Positions 1 to 9,272 of a stretch of 64,000 nt of DNA are shown here, piece by piece. Below the pieces are notes generated by a model, which saw only the letters and a list, made by a program, of their open reading frames with translations, made no database searches and was not told the origin of the DNA. The stretch comes from Sphingobacteriales bacterium. GTDB taxonomy: Bacteria > Bacteroidota > Bacteroidia > Chitinophagales > CAIOSU01. The translations under genes and the position numbers were made by a program. Position 1 is the stretch's first letter, and every line of letters begins with the position of its first letter. Location of the stretch: NCBI GenBank assembly GCA_027483645.1, contig JAIXUD010000010.1, positions 272,578 through 336,577 on the forward strand, read 5' to 3'.

Positions 1-956
1 TCCCCCGCCGTTTCCCCAGCATTTACTGGCACAGGCAACACCACCCGCATCAGTATGGCATTGTGGTCGCTTAGGCTGCAGAACTCGGCGCACCAGCGCT
101 CTTGGTATAGGCGCACGTAGCGTTTCATCATGATGGGCTGCACCCCGTTCGGTCGGTACAATATAAAATCTATAAGCCTGCCGTTTTTCGCATTGTTGGT
201 CATGTCGTTCACGTTTCCATCGGCAGAAAATTTTTCTTGGCTGTGTATCGTGTCATCTACCGCATCTAGCACCTTAAGCATCATAGGGTACTTAAGGGTA
301 TCGCTTTGATAGGTGTTGAAATCGCCAGCCAAAAACTGCGGTACGCCGGTTTCGGCATTTGGCAGCACGATGGAAGCCATATCAAGGTATTGCGACAATT
401 TAGTGCGCCAGCTGCCACCCGCTTGCATATGGGTGCCAGCCACTTGTATGCGTTGGCCCGATGGCAATGTAGCCTCCACTAGCAAGGCACCCTTGTGTGC
501 CCAACGATCAATCTCTTCCCGTTTTTTATATCGCACCCGATCAATCTTTTTAAGCGGATATTTGCTATAGATTACAACGCCACTGTTGGTTTTAAAGGGG
601 ATTAACGATCGGTTGGCAGGCCCAATTTTGTAAGGGTATTCCTTTCGCATCCTGCGCTTGATAATGCGGCGGCTTCGCACATCAAATAATTCCTGGAACA
701 CTACGATATCAATGCCGTCATCTTTTAGGTGTTGAGGGATCAGCCTAGCACGCTTCATGGGGCCACGGCGCACTGGCAGCAACAGTCTTGGTAACATTTG
801 TATGTTGTAGGAAAGGATGCGTACCTCCCCCGGTTCGCGAACCGCCAATTCGGGTATTTCTTGTTTTACAATCTCTAGCGTTTGCGCTTTGCTTGTAAGC
901 GAAAGAAAACATAAAACCGCTGTTATCAGCAAGGGGAAAGACTTTAAATAACTCAT
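1..956 (-). CDS. Endonuclease/exonuclease/phosphatase family protein, sphingomyelinase-like (partial, C-terminus outside window)
   Basis: The reading frame opens at the ATG at 956 and runs off the left edge (318 codons). A signal peptide is visible (MSYLKSFPLLITAVLCFLS, then KAQ), so the product is probably exported. The order of EEP-fold motifs is complete: SYNIQ near residue 52, FQELFD near residue 86, GTHMQAG, AGDFN and SDHNA near the edge. These correspond to the metal- and phosphate-binding residues of the DNase I/neutral sphingomyelinase superfamily. FQELFD and GTHMQAG resemble bacterial sphingomyelinase C more than DNA repair nucleases, and export also argues for a phospholipid or extracellular phosphodiester substrate. 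It is divergent from pdhB, with the heptad inverted repeat in between. The substrate is inferred, the fold is not in doubt. Confidence 0.82.
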   Translation of the reverse strand, partial: MSYLKSFPLLITAVLCFLSLTSKAQTLEIVKQEIPELAVREPGEVRILSYNIQMLPRLLLPVRRGPMKRARLIPQHLKDDGIDIVVFQELFDVRSRRIIKRRMRKEYPYKIGPANRSLIPFKTNSGVVIYSKYPLKKIDRVRYKKREEIDRWAHKGALLVEATLPSGQRIQVAGTHMQAGGSWRTKLSQYLDMASIVLPNAETGVPQFLAGDFNTYQSDTLKYPMMLKVLDAVDDTIHSQEKFSADGNVNDMTNNAKNGRLIDFILYRPNGVQPIMMKRYVRLYQERWCAEFCSLSDHNAILMRVVLPVPVNAGETAG

Positions 957-976
957 AGCCTCTAAGATAATAAAAA

Positions 977-1135
977 AGTTACGAGTTGCGAGTTACGGGT
1001 TACGGGTTGAAATAATGATAGCTATTACTCCAATTTGGGGAGACGAGCACTGCAATTCACGGATTTGTATTGTCAATTTTTTTACTATGGACATTAATCT
1101 GATAACTCGTAACCCGTAACTCGCAACTCGTAACT
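977..1135. repeat. Inverted pair of GTTACGA heptad arrays
   Basis: Two arrays of degenerate tandem heptamers (consensus GTTACGA/GTTACGG) lie at 977-1008 and 1104-1135 in opposite orientation. Read as a stem they pair over 32 positions with a single G-T wobble, around a 95-base loop. They fill most of the space between two divergent genes. The right arm borders the TTG used as the -33 box of the pdhB promoter. Similar GTTACGA words recur at 14890-14925 and 47556-47736. Confidence 0.85.
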
Positions 1136-1163
1136 TGTTCTCGCAACCATTTTTGTATATTTG
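1135..1163 (+). promoter_or_regulatory. pdhB promoter, Bacteroidota type
   Basis: TTG at 1135-1137 and TATATTTG at 1156-1163 match the -33 TTG / -7 TAnnTTTG consensus of Bacteroidota with an 18-base spacer. Transcription would begin near 1169, giving a leader of about 18 bases before the ATG at 1187. Confidence 0.75.
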
Positions 1164-1186
1164 CCTCGGAAAAAATCAGTTTTGCT

Positions 1187-2170
1187 ATGAGACAAATCCG
1201 GCTTAGAGATGCCATCCGCGAGGCGATGGCCGAGGAAATGAGGCTTGACAAGAATGTTTTCTTGATGGGCGAAGAAGTGGCCGAGTACGATGGCGCCTAC
1301 AAAGTAAGCCAAGGCATGCTGGCCGAGTTTGGCCCTAAACGCATTATTGATACCCCCATTGCCGAGCTGGGTTTCACCGGTATCGGCGTAGGTGCCGCCA
1401 TGAACGGCGTACGCCCAATCATTGAGTTTATGACCTGGAACTTTGCCGTATTGGCATTCGACCAAATTGTAAACTCGGCTGCCAAAATGCTATCCATGTC
1501 GGCTGGTGAGTTTGGTTGCCCTATTGTGTTCCGTGGGCCATCGGGCGCTGCTGGTCAGCTAGGTGCACAGCACAGCCAAAGCTTCGAAAGCTGGATGGCG
1601 AATACCCCAGGCTTGAAGGTGATTTCTATCTCGAACCCTTACGATGCTAAGGGCTTGCTGAAAGCGGCCATCCGTGATAACGACCCGGTTTGCTTCTTTG
1701 AGAGCGAAGTGTTGTACTCTGAAATGGGTGATGTGCCTGAAGAGGAATATATCCTGCCTATCGGTAAGGCGCGCATCGACCGTGAGGGTAAGCACGTTAC
1801 CATTGTTTCCTTCAACAAGATGATGAAAGTAGCCCAAGGCGCTGCCGATGAGTTGGCCAAGGACGGCATAGAAGCTGAAATCATCGACTTACGCACTATC
1901 CGCCCATTGGATATCGATACCATCATCACTTCGGTAAAGAAAACCAATCGCTTGGTAATTGTGGAAGAGGCTTGGCCGTTCGGCAACGTATCTACCGAAA
2001 TTACGTACTTGGTGCAGAAGTTGGCGTTCGACCATTTAGATGCCCCTATCTTGCGCATCAACACTCAAGATACCCCGCTGCACTACGCCCCAACCCTTAT
2101 CGATGTTTGGATGCCCAACCCTAAGCACGTAATACAAGCGGTGAAGGATGTGATGTACGTTGGTCGATAG
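1187..2170 (+). CDS. pdhB: Pyruvate dehydrogenase E1 component, beta subunit
   Basis: The 327-residue product has the length and signatures of the beta subunit of the heterotetrameric 2-oxoacid dehydrogenase E1: MRQIRLRDAIREAM at the start, the thiamine-diphosphate-contacting GEEVAEYDGAYKVS near residue 28, then GVGAAMNG, the transketolase pyrimidine-binding domain and a C-terminal transketolase domain (TIRPLDIDTI, VEEAWPFGNV). With the alpha subunit (not in this window) it decarboxylates pyruvate and passes the acetyl group to lipoyl-E2, giving acetyl-CoA. The branched-chain 2-oxoacid E1 beta is a close relative, but the strong match to the pyruvate type (RGPSGAAGQLGAQHSQ) favours PdhB. It is a single-gene unit with its own promoter. 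Confidence 0.93.
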   Translation: MRQIRLRDAIREAMAEEMRLDKNVFLMGEEVAEYDGAYKVSQGMLAEFGPKRIIDTPIAELGFTGIGVGAAMNGVRPIIEFMTWNFAVLAFDQIVNSAAKMLSMSAGEFGCPIVFRGPSGAAGQLGAQHSQSFESWMANTPGLKVISISNPYDAKGLLKAAIRDNDPVCFFESEVLYSEMGDVPEEEYILPIGKARIDREGKHVTIVSFNKMMKVAQGAADELAKDGIEAEIIDLRTIRPLDIDTIITSVKKTNRLVIVEEAWPFGNVSTEITYLVQKLAFDHLDAPILRINTQDTPLHYAPTLIDVWMPNPKHVIQAVKDVMYVGR

Positions 2171-2176
2171 ACGTAA

Positions 2177-2697
2177 TAGACCACGGACGACAGACCACGG
2201 ACAACGTAACTTATTTGCGGATTAAATTTTTACTGGTATGTTTATCTGCTAAATATTCATACGGTAGTATATGGGATTTAAGTTTGAACAGCTAGAAGTT
2301 TGGAAAAGAGCTCTTGATTATTCTGAAGCTATACATAGTATAACACTAACTTTCCCGAAGGAAGAACTATTTATTTTAACAGCGCAAATCAAAAGGGCTG
2401 CGGATTCTATTGATTTGAATATTGCTGAAGGTTCTACAGGCCAATCCAATCCTGAACAAAGTAAATTTCTGGGCTATGCACTGCGTTCTGCAATTGAAGT
2501 GGTATCCTGCCTTTACATTGCCCGAAAACGTTCATTGATCAAAGAGGAAAAATTCTTGGTGCTTTACAGTGAAGCTGAAACGATTGTAAAACAAGTACAA
2601 GCTTTCCGAAAGACATTGAAGTAAATTGCGCTTTGTCTGGAAAAGGTGATTCCTTATTTATAGTACATGTCGTCCGTCGTCTGTGGTCCGTCGTCTA
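2177..2697. repeat. Inverted heptad arrays flanking the four-helix-bundle gene
   Basis: Arrays with the word family GACCACG/GACGACG lie at 2177-2204 and, inverted, at 2669-2697. The right array reads GTCGTCCGTCGTCTGTGGTC and continues with the same period of 7. The two arms are complementary at about 24 of 28 positions and enclose only the gene at 2271-2624. The right arm contains the stop codon of the convergent T9SS gene (2697-2695), so that gene now ends inside the repeat. Confidence 0.75.
2271..2624 (+). CDS. Four-helix-bundle protein, 23S rRNA intervening-sequence (S23) family
   Basis: The 117-residue product starts with MGFKFEQLEVWKRAL and carries the core of the S23/TIGR02436 family: an all-helical chain with AAQIKRAA-type text (TAQIKRAADSIDLNIAEGS near residues 38-56), then FLGYALRSAIEVVSCL and a final helix. 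Family members occur inside 23S rRNA intervening sequences, as accessory (Avd) proteins of diversity-generating retroelements, and as orphan copies scattered in Bacteroidota genomes. This copy is an orphan: no rRNA, reverse transcriptase or variable gene is nearby. It sits between inverted heptad arrays, which suggests it arrived or is maintained as a discrete insertion. Its base composition is more AT-rich than the neighbouring pdhB. Molecular role unknown, nucleic-acid binding likely. Confidence 0.88.
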   Translation: MGFKFEQLEVWKRALDYSEAIHSITLTFPKEELFILTAQIKRAADSIDLNIAEGSTGQSNPEQSKFLGYALRSAIEVVSCLYIARKRSLIKEEKFLVLYSEAETIVKQVQAFRKTLK

Positions 2698-5481
2698 CTT
2701 TACCACCGTCACCTGCCCACTTTCAATCACCTCTTTTCCATCACTTAGGCGCAGTGTGAAGATGAAACTGTACACGCCCATATCCACTGGTTGGCCTTTA
2801 CTGCTGCCATCCCAAGGGAAAACATTGTCGTAAATAAGCTGCCCCCAGCGGTTGAATATCTTGAAATCAGTAACCGTCACACCACTTTCTTTAATGATAT
2901 AGAAACGGTCGTTCAGCCCATCTTGGTTGGGTGTAAAGGCCCGTGGAATCCAGTATGTATTGGGGAAGGTAACATTGATAAAGATGGAATCCAGCAACCT
3001 ACAGCCTTGCGAGTATACCTCCAGCACATAAAACTGGTCGTTTACGGGCGTCACCACAGGGTCTGGGCAATCCAAGCAGTTAATGTTGACCGCAGGCCCC
3101 CAGCTAAACGAATCCACTGGTGGGGCCTCTAGATTTATGGTAGCACCCAGCGCCGCGCTTTCGCCCAAGTTGAAGGCCGAATCTGGTGTAGCGAACAAAT
3201 CAAAAGTAGGTAGGTTGGGTCTTAAGGTGGTTACACTATTGCTGGTTCCGGTACATCCGTTACCGTCGGTTACCACTACATCAAAGTTATCAATGTCGAA
3301 CGTGGTAAGCTCGGCATTGGTGCTGCCGTCGCTCCAGTTGTAGCTTACAAAAGGCTGGGTGGTGTTAAAGGTCGCTCCCTCGCCAGGGCAGATGTAGGCC
3401 GTATCGGGCACCACTACCGGCACTGGGTTAGCACCTGAATATACCACCACGGTATCCCTACGGAAACAACCTTGATCGGTAACCCGCACAATGTACAGAA
3501 TGGTATCCAAGGTGCCCGCTGGTATATTGGCAATAGGGTTAGCCGAACCCGGAGCGGTTAGGAAACTTGCGGCCGCCGGCGGTTCGGCTGTCCAATTATA
3601 GGTTGGGGCAAAGCCGCTGCTGGTAGGGCTACCCCCTAGGTTTGCCGAACCACCTTCGCATAGGCGGGCGGTATCGCCGGCATCCGCGGTAGGGCTAGGC
3701 AGGGCAGTTATAAATATATCCTGCGGCACAGCAGGGTTATCGCAAAAATCGAACGCGGTGCAACTGATAAATAAGTCGGTTTCAGTAGTAACGGTGATGA
3801 TAGAATCGGTCTGGCCATCGCTCCATTCGTAGCGGTATGGCGGCACGCCCCACTCTGGGTAGGCGGTAAGGCTCACCGTGTCGCCTGCGCAAATGGTATC
3901 GCGGCTCAGGGTAATGACGTTTTCTATGGTCAGCGCCTCAATGGTAACGGCCCAATAATGCCCACGGGCGCAGTTGTAGCCGCACACATCGCCATCGCAC
4001 TGCATCTCCATATTGCGCAGCTCAAAGTTCAGGAAGTAGTTGGGGCACTGTGGCGGTATGCACGCCAAGTAGCCAGGGTAGCGCAGTGCGCTTGCCCCTG
4101 GTACCAAGTTTGGGTCGGTAGTACAGGTGCCTATAAACGGTGGTGCGGCTGGGTCGCAGGTAAGCTGGCCGGTGGTGGTGCCGCACTCCACGCTACGTAC
4201 TTCCATCCTTACATCACTAAACTGGCAAAACGGCGGCTGCAGCGGTGGTGTACCGCAAGTAGCGGAGAAGGTGTTTTCGTACTCAATGTCGATATACGTA
4301 TCCTGTATATCGCTCATACCCGGCACCTCCACTTCTAGTTGAAAGTTACAGGTTAGGGGCATATTGCTAAAGCCCATATTCGCCCCGAAGTTGTTCTGCG
4401 GGTCGGCTTGCGAGAACCTGCCCAAGCTGTCTTTGCCTTCCACCAATGGGTCGATGTATACAGGGTACCGTAGGTTGGGGTCGTTTAGATAGGAGACTGG
4501 CACGTAGATTTGGAGGGTGTAGTACTCTCGGTAAAGTGCGCTCCACGATGGTGGGGTTTGATGTTGCGTAAGTTTATATCTCCCCGATGTGCCATAGCCA
4601 TATCCATCATAATACTTAGCCTCATGTATCTGGAAAAGGATATCGCCAGTGGTATTAGTTATATTGATATCTCCAACAAATAATCCATCGGTGGTATAGC
4701 TACCATTACTTGCATAAGCAATTTGATTCGAAGAAGCTTGATAAAGATGGGGGATGATTAGCTGCTCAAAGACCATATACTTTACCCCATTCGGTATATT
4801 GGGTTTTTGATGTAAAACAAAGTTTGTTTTTATTCCCTCCCTCTTAAAGATGTGCTGTATGGTTACATTAGGCCATGCATTAGTAATTTGCACTCCATCA
4901 CTACCTTTGGTTTCCCCCGTAAGAGCAATTGGGCTCAATGAGGTGTTTTGACCGTTTGCATCCACAAAATAGCAATCAAGCTGCGAATTAAATTCTAACC
5001 ATCCTTTGCTGGTCGTAATGCCCGTAAAATTACTTGCCGGATTATAGCTATGCTGGGTAGGATAAGCGATAGTTGTATATCCTTGTTTCAATGGCTTCAT
5101 CCTATGGTCCAGCGTCACCCAAAACCCATCCTTGTTCTTATAATGTAGTGGAAAGAACGATTTCTGGCTATAATGGTGCTTGCCATTGGTACCCGGCTCT
5201 ACGAAGTGGCGGCTGTAGGCGGTGCGCTTGCCAATTTCCTCATAGCAGTTTTTACACTGGGTATTATAGGGCAACACGCCAAACTCGGGGTGCTCGCGCA
5301 AGCTATCGGGAAACAGCTTCGGATCTTTGCTCACGTCCATCTTTACTTCGGGCGTAAAGGTGTAGAAGTTGTAAACCTTAGGCTGCATCAAGGGTTTATC
5401 GTCTCCTTGGTCGCTATTCTTTTGGGCCGCCAACGGCAATGTTATACCCAATACTAAACAAAACAAAATTAGCCTCTTCAT
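2695..5481 (-). CDS. T9SS type B-sorted extracellular protein with gliding-motility C-terminal domain
   Basis: The 928-residue product begins with a signal peptide (MKRLILFCLVLGITLPLAAQ) and ends in a CHU_C/type B T9SS sorting domain of about 90 residues (IPRAFTPNQDGLNDRFYI, FKIFNRWGQLIY, then DMGVYSFIFT). The middle has a large N-terminal region (residues 25-520) with a Cys-containing YNTQCKNCYEEIG segment and a run of CGTTT/CDPAAPP disulphide-rich text that I do not recognise, followed by SprB/Ig-like repeats with the rhythm C.G....L.A......Y.WSDG, near 530-830. The protein should be exported through the Sec and T9SS systems and end on the cell surface. Its ATG overlaps the stop of the preceding T9SS gene by one base, so the two are translationally coupled. 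The stop codon lies in a heptad repeat. Confidence 0.88.
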   Translation of the reverse strand: MKRLILFCLVLGITLPLAAQKNSDQGDDKPLMQPKVYNFYTFTPEVKMDVSKDPKLFPDSLREHPEFGVLPYNTQCKNCYEEIGKRTAYSRHFVEPGTNGKHHYSQKSFFPLHYKNKDGFWVTLDHRMKPLKQGYTTIAYPTQHSYNPASNFTGITTSKGWLEFNSQLDCYFVDANGQNTSLSPIALTGETKGSDGVQITNAWPNVTIQHIFKREGIKTNFVLHQKPNIPNGVKYMVFEQLIIPHLYQASSNQIAYASNGSYTTDGLFVGDINITNTTGDILFQIHEAKYYDGYGYGTSGRYKLTQHQTPPSWSALYREYYTLQIYVPVSYLNDPNLRYPVYIDPLVEGKDSLGRFSQADPQNNFGANMGFSNMPLTCNFQLEVEVPGMSDIQDTYIDIEYENTFSATCGTPPLQPPFCQFSDVRMEVRSVECGTTTGQLTCDPAAPPFIGTCTTDPNLVPGASALRYPGYLACIPPQCPNYFLNFELRNMEMQCDGDVCGYNCARGHYWAVTIEALTIENVITLSRDTICAGDTVSLTAYPEWGVPPYRYEWSDGQTDSIITVTTETDLFISCTAFDFCDNPAVPQDIFITALPSPTADAGDTARLCEGGSANLGGSPTSSGFAPTYNWTAEPPAAASFLTAPGSANPIANIPAGTLDTILYIVRVTDQGCFRRDTVVVYSGANPVPVVVPDTAYICPGEGATFNTTQPFVSYNWSDGSTNAELTTFDIDNFDVVVTDGNGCTGTSNSVTTLRPNLPTFDLFATPDSAFNLGESAALGATINLEAPPVDSFSWGPAVNINCLDCPDPVVTPVNDQFYVLEVYSQGCRLLDSIFINVTFPNTYWIPRAFTPNQDGLNDRFYIIKESGVTVTDFKIFNRWGQLIYDNVFPWDGSSKGQPVDMGVYSFIFTLRLSDGKEVIESGQVTVVK

Positions 5482-8400
5482 TAGCGTATCAGGGTTAGGT
5501 GCCCTTGTTTTTCAATGGGCTGTCCGTTCACATCCTTGGCTTGGATGTAGTAAACAAATGTACCGAAGTTTTGCAACGCGCCTTTATGCCTGCCGTCCCA
5601 GCCTTGACCCAGGTCGTTCAGTTCCCCTAGGTCGCTGCTTTCGTATACCAGCTCGCCCCAACGGTTGTAAATTTTGATGGTATAATCCGTTAGGTTTTGG
5701 GCGAATACGGTAAAGAAGTCGTTCAGGCCGTCGTTGTTTGGGGTAAATGCTGCCGGTACTTTAATGATGTTGTCGCAATCAAAATTCTCGGCATTAAACA
5801 CATACAGCGTGGCGCAGCCTTGCCCTGCCGGTAGGTACTGGGCGGTGTAAGTACCTGACTCAGTTACCTGTATATTGCTGGTAGTTGCGCCAGTACTCCA
5901 TAGGTATTGGTTGCCAGTACCTTCGGGTAGTTGCAATACCAAGTCTTTATTGATGCAGATAAATACGGTGTCTTCTTCCGTTTTTTCTACAGTCACCTCA
6001 ATCGCTATCGTATCCTGCGCTTTACAGCCAGTGGTAAGGTTTTCTGAGGCCAATATATAGGTTATGCTTTCGTTCGGGCGGATGCTTTGGGTCAAGGCTG
6101 TGGAATCCGACAAACCCGCAGTCGGCGTCCAAACGATGTTGCTACCATTAGTGGTGGCTTGTATATTTACCGTTTCGCCTAAGCAGATGTTGGCATCGGT
6201 GCCCGCATTGATGGCTGGGGCTGGTAGTACGCCAAGGTTCACCTTGCCGGTGTTGCCGCAGCCGGTTGGGTTGCTCACAATTACCTCGGCTACCTCGCTT
6301 TGGGTAGGGTAGTAGGTGGTACTGCGGGTACTATCACCATTGCTCCATTGGTAGCCAAGGCCCGAAGTGGTGGAATAGAACACGCTACCCGCCCAAACAC
6401 GTGGCTGCAATGGGGCGCTAAACAGCCCACCCATCACCGCGCAAGGGTGTAGGTTAATGATGCCATCAGTATTGATGGGGTTACCAAAGCCCGTTATGGT
6501 GCGGAATTTCAGGTTGTTATTGTTTGTAACGTGTACATACACGCCCAAGGTATCGCCTGCAGGTAATGGTAGCGAAATGCTTACCGGTATATTGGTAACG
6601 GCACTGGTAGGCTGCGGCGTGGTAATAGTTGCCGAACCCCAGAACGACCAATCGGCCTGAACGGTTTCATGGCCTTGAAACGAACCTTGCCTTACATAAA
6701 CAGTCACATCCATTTGAGTGGTCTGCGCCGCCACTACCGCAATGGAGTCGATGGTGACTTCGGTAATAGCCGTAACATCAAACATAAAACCCTTCGTGTT
6801 GCTGGAGGCGGTTAGCGTAGTGGTGCGTAGCTCTCGCGGTGCCGATTGGAAACTGGCGGTAAGGCGAACCGGTTCGCCAGCGCAAACGGTGGTGTCGTTG
6901 CCAGCTTGTACTTCCAATAGTGATACTACTTCAATATCATACGATACGGTGTTACCCCCACAATCGTTCAAAGCAAAGTTGGTAAGGGTGGCCGTTCCTA
7001 CAGAATCAAACACTACCAAAATCTCGTTGTTTGATGTATCTACTATCCGCCCAAAGGATGCCGTCCATTCATAGAAGGTTGCTTTGAGGAAAGGTACGCT
7101 GAACACCGCCGTATCACCTAAACATACTAGCTGCGGTCCCGATATGTTGCCTGTAGGGGTGCTTATTACATCCAATTCATATGGTGCTGAGAATGGGCCG
7201 TAGCAGCCATAATTGATTTCTCGAACTAGTAGGGTATAATTGTTTACTGCTGCGCCTGTCCAGTCTACCAATAGTGTATTGCCCGGCCAAATAAAAGCAT
7301 TACCATTGTTAATACCATTAGATGCCCACTCATAATCTGAGTCGGGGTTGTACGGGTTGATTACAAATGCTTCGACCCCAGCATTGCAAATAATTGAATC
7401 TGGCCCCAATATCTGCGGTGGCACGCTGCTCGGCGCACCGATAGTAATACGGATAAGGGTACCAAATTGGTTGGTAGTTACTGATGAACTATCGGAAATG
7501 ATGCGGGCGTAGTAAGCGCCTGGAGCAATGCCCAGTGTGGTCAATACATTCAGCCCAGGTATGGTAAGGGTCATTACATTACTTACGGTATCATACTCCG
7601 CAGCCAGTCCACCGGTATTAACAACCGCTAAGGTTTGCATACTGAGCAGTTGCAGCTGGAACAGGTTGCCATTGCCATACCTCGCCACGCTATCCCAATA
7701 GTTAATATCCACATTTATGGTAGTATCCACGCCTACGGTTTCGCTTATGCAAAAGCTCATATCCAGCGTTTGGTTGGTTTCCATATCGCAATGCTTAATG
7801 CAGAATGGGCCGTAAACGGTACTTTGGGCAATAGGGTTGGTTGAGCGCACACGAATAAGATAGCCACAACCCGGTGGGGTACGGGGTATTTTGCCAGAAA
7901 TATTCCCAGGGGGCGAACCCAATAACGGGTCATAAGTGGTTGTGCTGGCAAGGCTGCCCACGAACTGCGGGTTTAAGAAACTACCGCTACTATCTGAGAG
8001 CTCTGCTATGTAATTGTTGCCATTGGTAAACACCCCCGAGGAGGTAAATTTAATATCTATCACACTCTGGCTGCAGAGCGTATCGGGGTCGGTTGTTACT
8101 ACTGCCGATTGTACATTAACGGTGTTGGGGCAGTTTTGTATTACAAAGCAAACGCTGGCTGTACCCGTAATGGTGGGTGCGGGCGACACCCGATTAAGGC
8201 GGATGCGGTAGCAAGTGCCCGGTGGAATGTTGCCCGGTATAGTGGCTGCAATAAAGCCGTTTGCTTGATTGGAGATGTTAAACACTCCGAGGTCGGTAGG
8301 GTTGTTGAAGTTGCCTATGCCGTTGGAAAGCTGAATCCTAAAGGTACCAAAGCACATTGGGGTGGAAAGTTGCCACTGGATAATAAGATTGTTTAATTGG

Positions 8401-9128
8401 CAGATAGGGTCAGGGAAAACGTCAACGGCGGTGATTTCTACCGGGTTGTTCACATCATCGTAAGTACCTACTACTTGTATATCATCAATACCAAATGAGG
8501 AGGTGGTGGCTTGTGCGGTGCCATTGTTCACCCAACGGAAACCGATGCGCAGGTTTGATACGTTATCAAAAGCTGGGTTGCTTACTTGCTCATATTTCCA
8601 ACGTTTTTGGCTGCGGTACTGCGTGCCAGTGGATGTCCAAGGGCCATTGTCGATACTGTAGAGCAATTCGCCGTAAGCATTTGGGTTGGCATTGATGCTG
8701 TCGGCTTCGGCAATGTAAAAGAACACCACTTTTACATCTGTCATGGCTAGGGTACAAAAGCCGTTAGTAAGGTGCGCAAAGCGGTCAGAAGCGGCATTGG
8801 GGTTAAAGTTGCAGTTGGTAATGCCGCTAACCGAATCATGTATGTGTAGGTATCGGCTATCAGGCGCCCCGAATATGGTACCGAAGTTGGTACTATCCTG
8901 GCTGATGGTGTTGGGGTAGGTGGGTGCACCTGTGTAGTTGTCGTTAACTATCCATTTGTTGGTGCCACTGTTAGTGCCAATGCCCGTATCATTAAGGGCA
9001 AACGGCGGGTTCACTCCCTCAAAATCTTCTACATACAACTGTATCTGCTGTTGCGCCAGCAGTGGGCTTGCCGATAGCAGTAGGGCTAGCAGCAGGGGGA
9101 GGAGGAGTTTATGTAGCATTTGGTTCAT
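5481..9128 (-). CDS. Large T9SS type B-sorted surface protein
   Basis: The 1215-residue product has a signal peptide (LLLPLLLALLLSASPLLAQQ; start at ATG 9128, or at the ATG at 9119). After it comes a jelly-roll-like region (EDFEGVNPPFALNDTG, FGIDDIQVVG) typical of MAM/lectin-like surface domains, then Ig/SprB-type modules (CLGDTAVFSV, VCAGEPVRLTA, ICLGETVNIQATTNG) and a C-terminal CHU_C domain (VPAAFTPNNDGLNDFFTV, IKIYNRWGELVYES, FGTFVYYIQA). The domain order is that of adhesins or carbohydrate-binding surface proteins carried by the T9SS. It is third in a PorP-like, PorE-like, adhesin, adhesin series on the minus strand. A specific ligand cannot be inferred. Confidence 0.87.
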   Translation of the reverse strand: MNQMLHKLLLPLLLALLLSASPLLAQQQIQLYVEDFEGVNPPFALNDTGIGTNSGTNKWIVNDNYTGAPTYPNTISQDSTNFGTIFGAPDSRYLHIHDSVSGITNCNFNPNAASDRFAHLTNGFCTLAMTDVKVVFFYIAEADSINANPNAYGELLYSIDNGPWTSTGTQYRSQKRWKYEQVSNPAFDNVSNLRIGFRWVNNGTAQATTSSFGIDDIQVVGTYDDVNNPVEITAVDVFPDPICQLNNLIIQWQLSTPMCFGTFRIQLSNGIGNFNNPTDLGVFNISNQANGFIAATIPGNIPPGTCYRIRLNRVSPAPTITGTASVCFVIQNCPNTVNVQSAVVTTDPDTLCSQSVIDIKFTSSGVFTNGNNYIAELSDSSGSFLNPQFVGSLASTTTYDPLLGSPPGNISGKIPRTPPGCGYLIRVRSTNPIAQSTVYGPFCIKHCDMETNQTLDMSFCISETVGVDTTINVDINYWDSVARYGNGNLFQLQLLSMQTLAVVNTGGLAAEYDTVSNVMTLTIPGLNVLTTLGIAPGAYYARIISDSSSVTTNQFGTLIRITIGAPSSVPPQILGPDSIICNAGVEAFVINPYNPDSDYEWASNGINNGNAFIWPGNTLLVDWTGAAVNNYTLLVREINYGCYGPFSAPYELDVISTPTGNISGPQLVCLGDTAVFSVPFLKATFYEWTASFGRIVDTSNNEILVVFDSVGTATLTNFALNDCGGNTVSYDIEVVSLLEVQAGNDTTVCAGEPVRLTASFQSAPRELRTTTLTASSNTKGFMFDVTAITEVTIDSIAVVAAQTTQMDVTVYVRQGSFQGHETVQADWSFWGSATITTPQPTSAVTNIPVSISLPLPAGDTLGVYVHVTNNNNLKFRTITGFGNPINTDGIINLHPCAVMGGLFSAPLQPRVWAGSVFYSTTSGLGYQWSNGDSTRSTTYYPTQSEVAEVIVSNPTGCGNTGKVNLGVLPAPAINAGTDANICLGETVNIQATTNGSNIVWTPTAGLSDSTALTQSIRPNESITYILASENLTTGCKAQDTIAIEVTVEKTEEDTVFICINKDLVLQLPEGTGNQYLWSTGATTSNIQVTESGTYTAQYLPAGQGCATLYVFNAENFDCDNIIKVPAAFTPNNDGLNDFFTVFAQNLTDYTIKIYNRWGELVYESSDLGELNDLGQGWDGRHKGALQNFGTFVYYIQAKDVNGQPIEKQGHLTLIR

Positions 9129-9268
9129 CTGTTAATCGGTTGATCAGTTAATCAGTTATCTGTTAATCTGTTCTACTTTGTTTATTCGCCCGCACTTTTG
9201 GTTAGGTATGCCTACTTGTAATTTTTTGCCTATTAGTTATTACTGATCAACCGATCAACCAATCAACC
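9129..9268. repeat. Inverted octad arrays inside the T9SS operon
   Basis: Degenerate arrays with the word GTTAATCA/GTTGATCA lie at 9129-9172 and, inverted, at 9242-9268 (GATCAACC words). They fill most of the 144-base gap between the PorE-like gene and the next adhesin gene, the only sizeable gap in that operon. The arms can pair, so a stem could form in the mRNA between the second and third genes and affect read-through or stability. Confidence 0.75.
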
Positions 9269-9272
9269 ACAC

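Noticed and set aside
3958..4338. Plus-strand open frame of 126 codons over the T9SS gene
   Set aside because: Antisense shadow of a clear CHU_C protein, without family signature.
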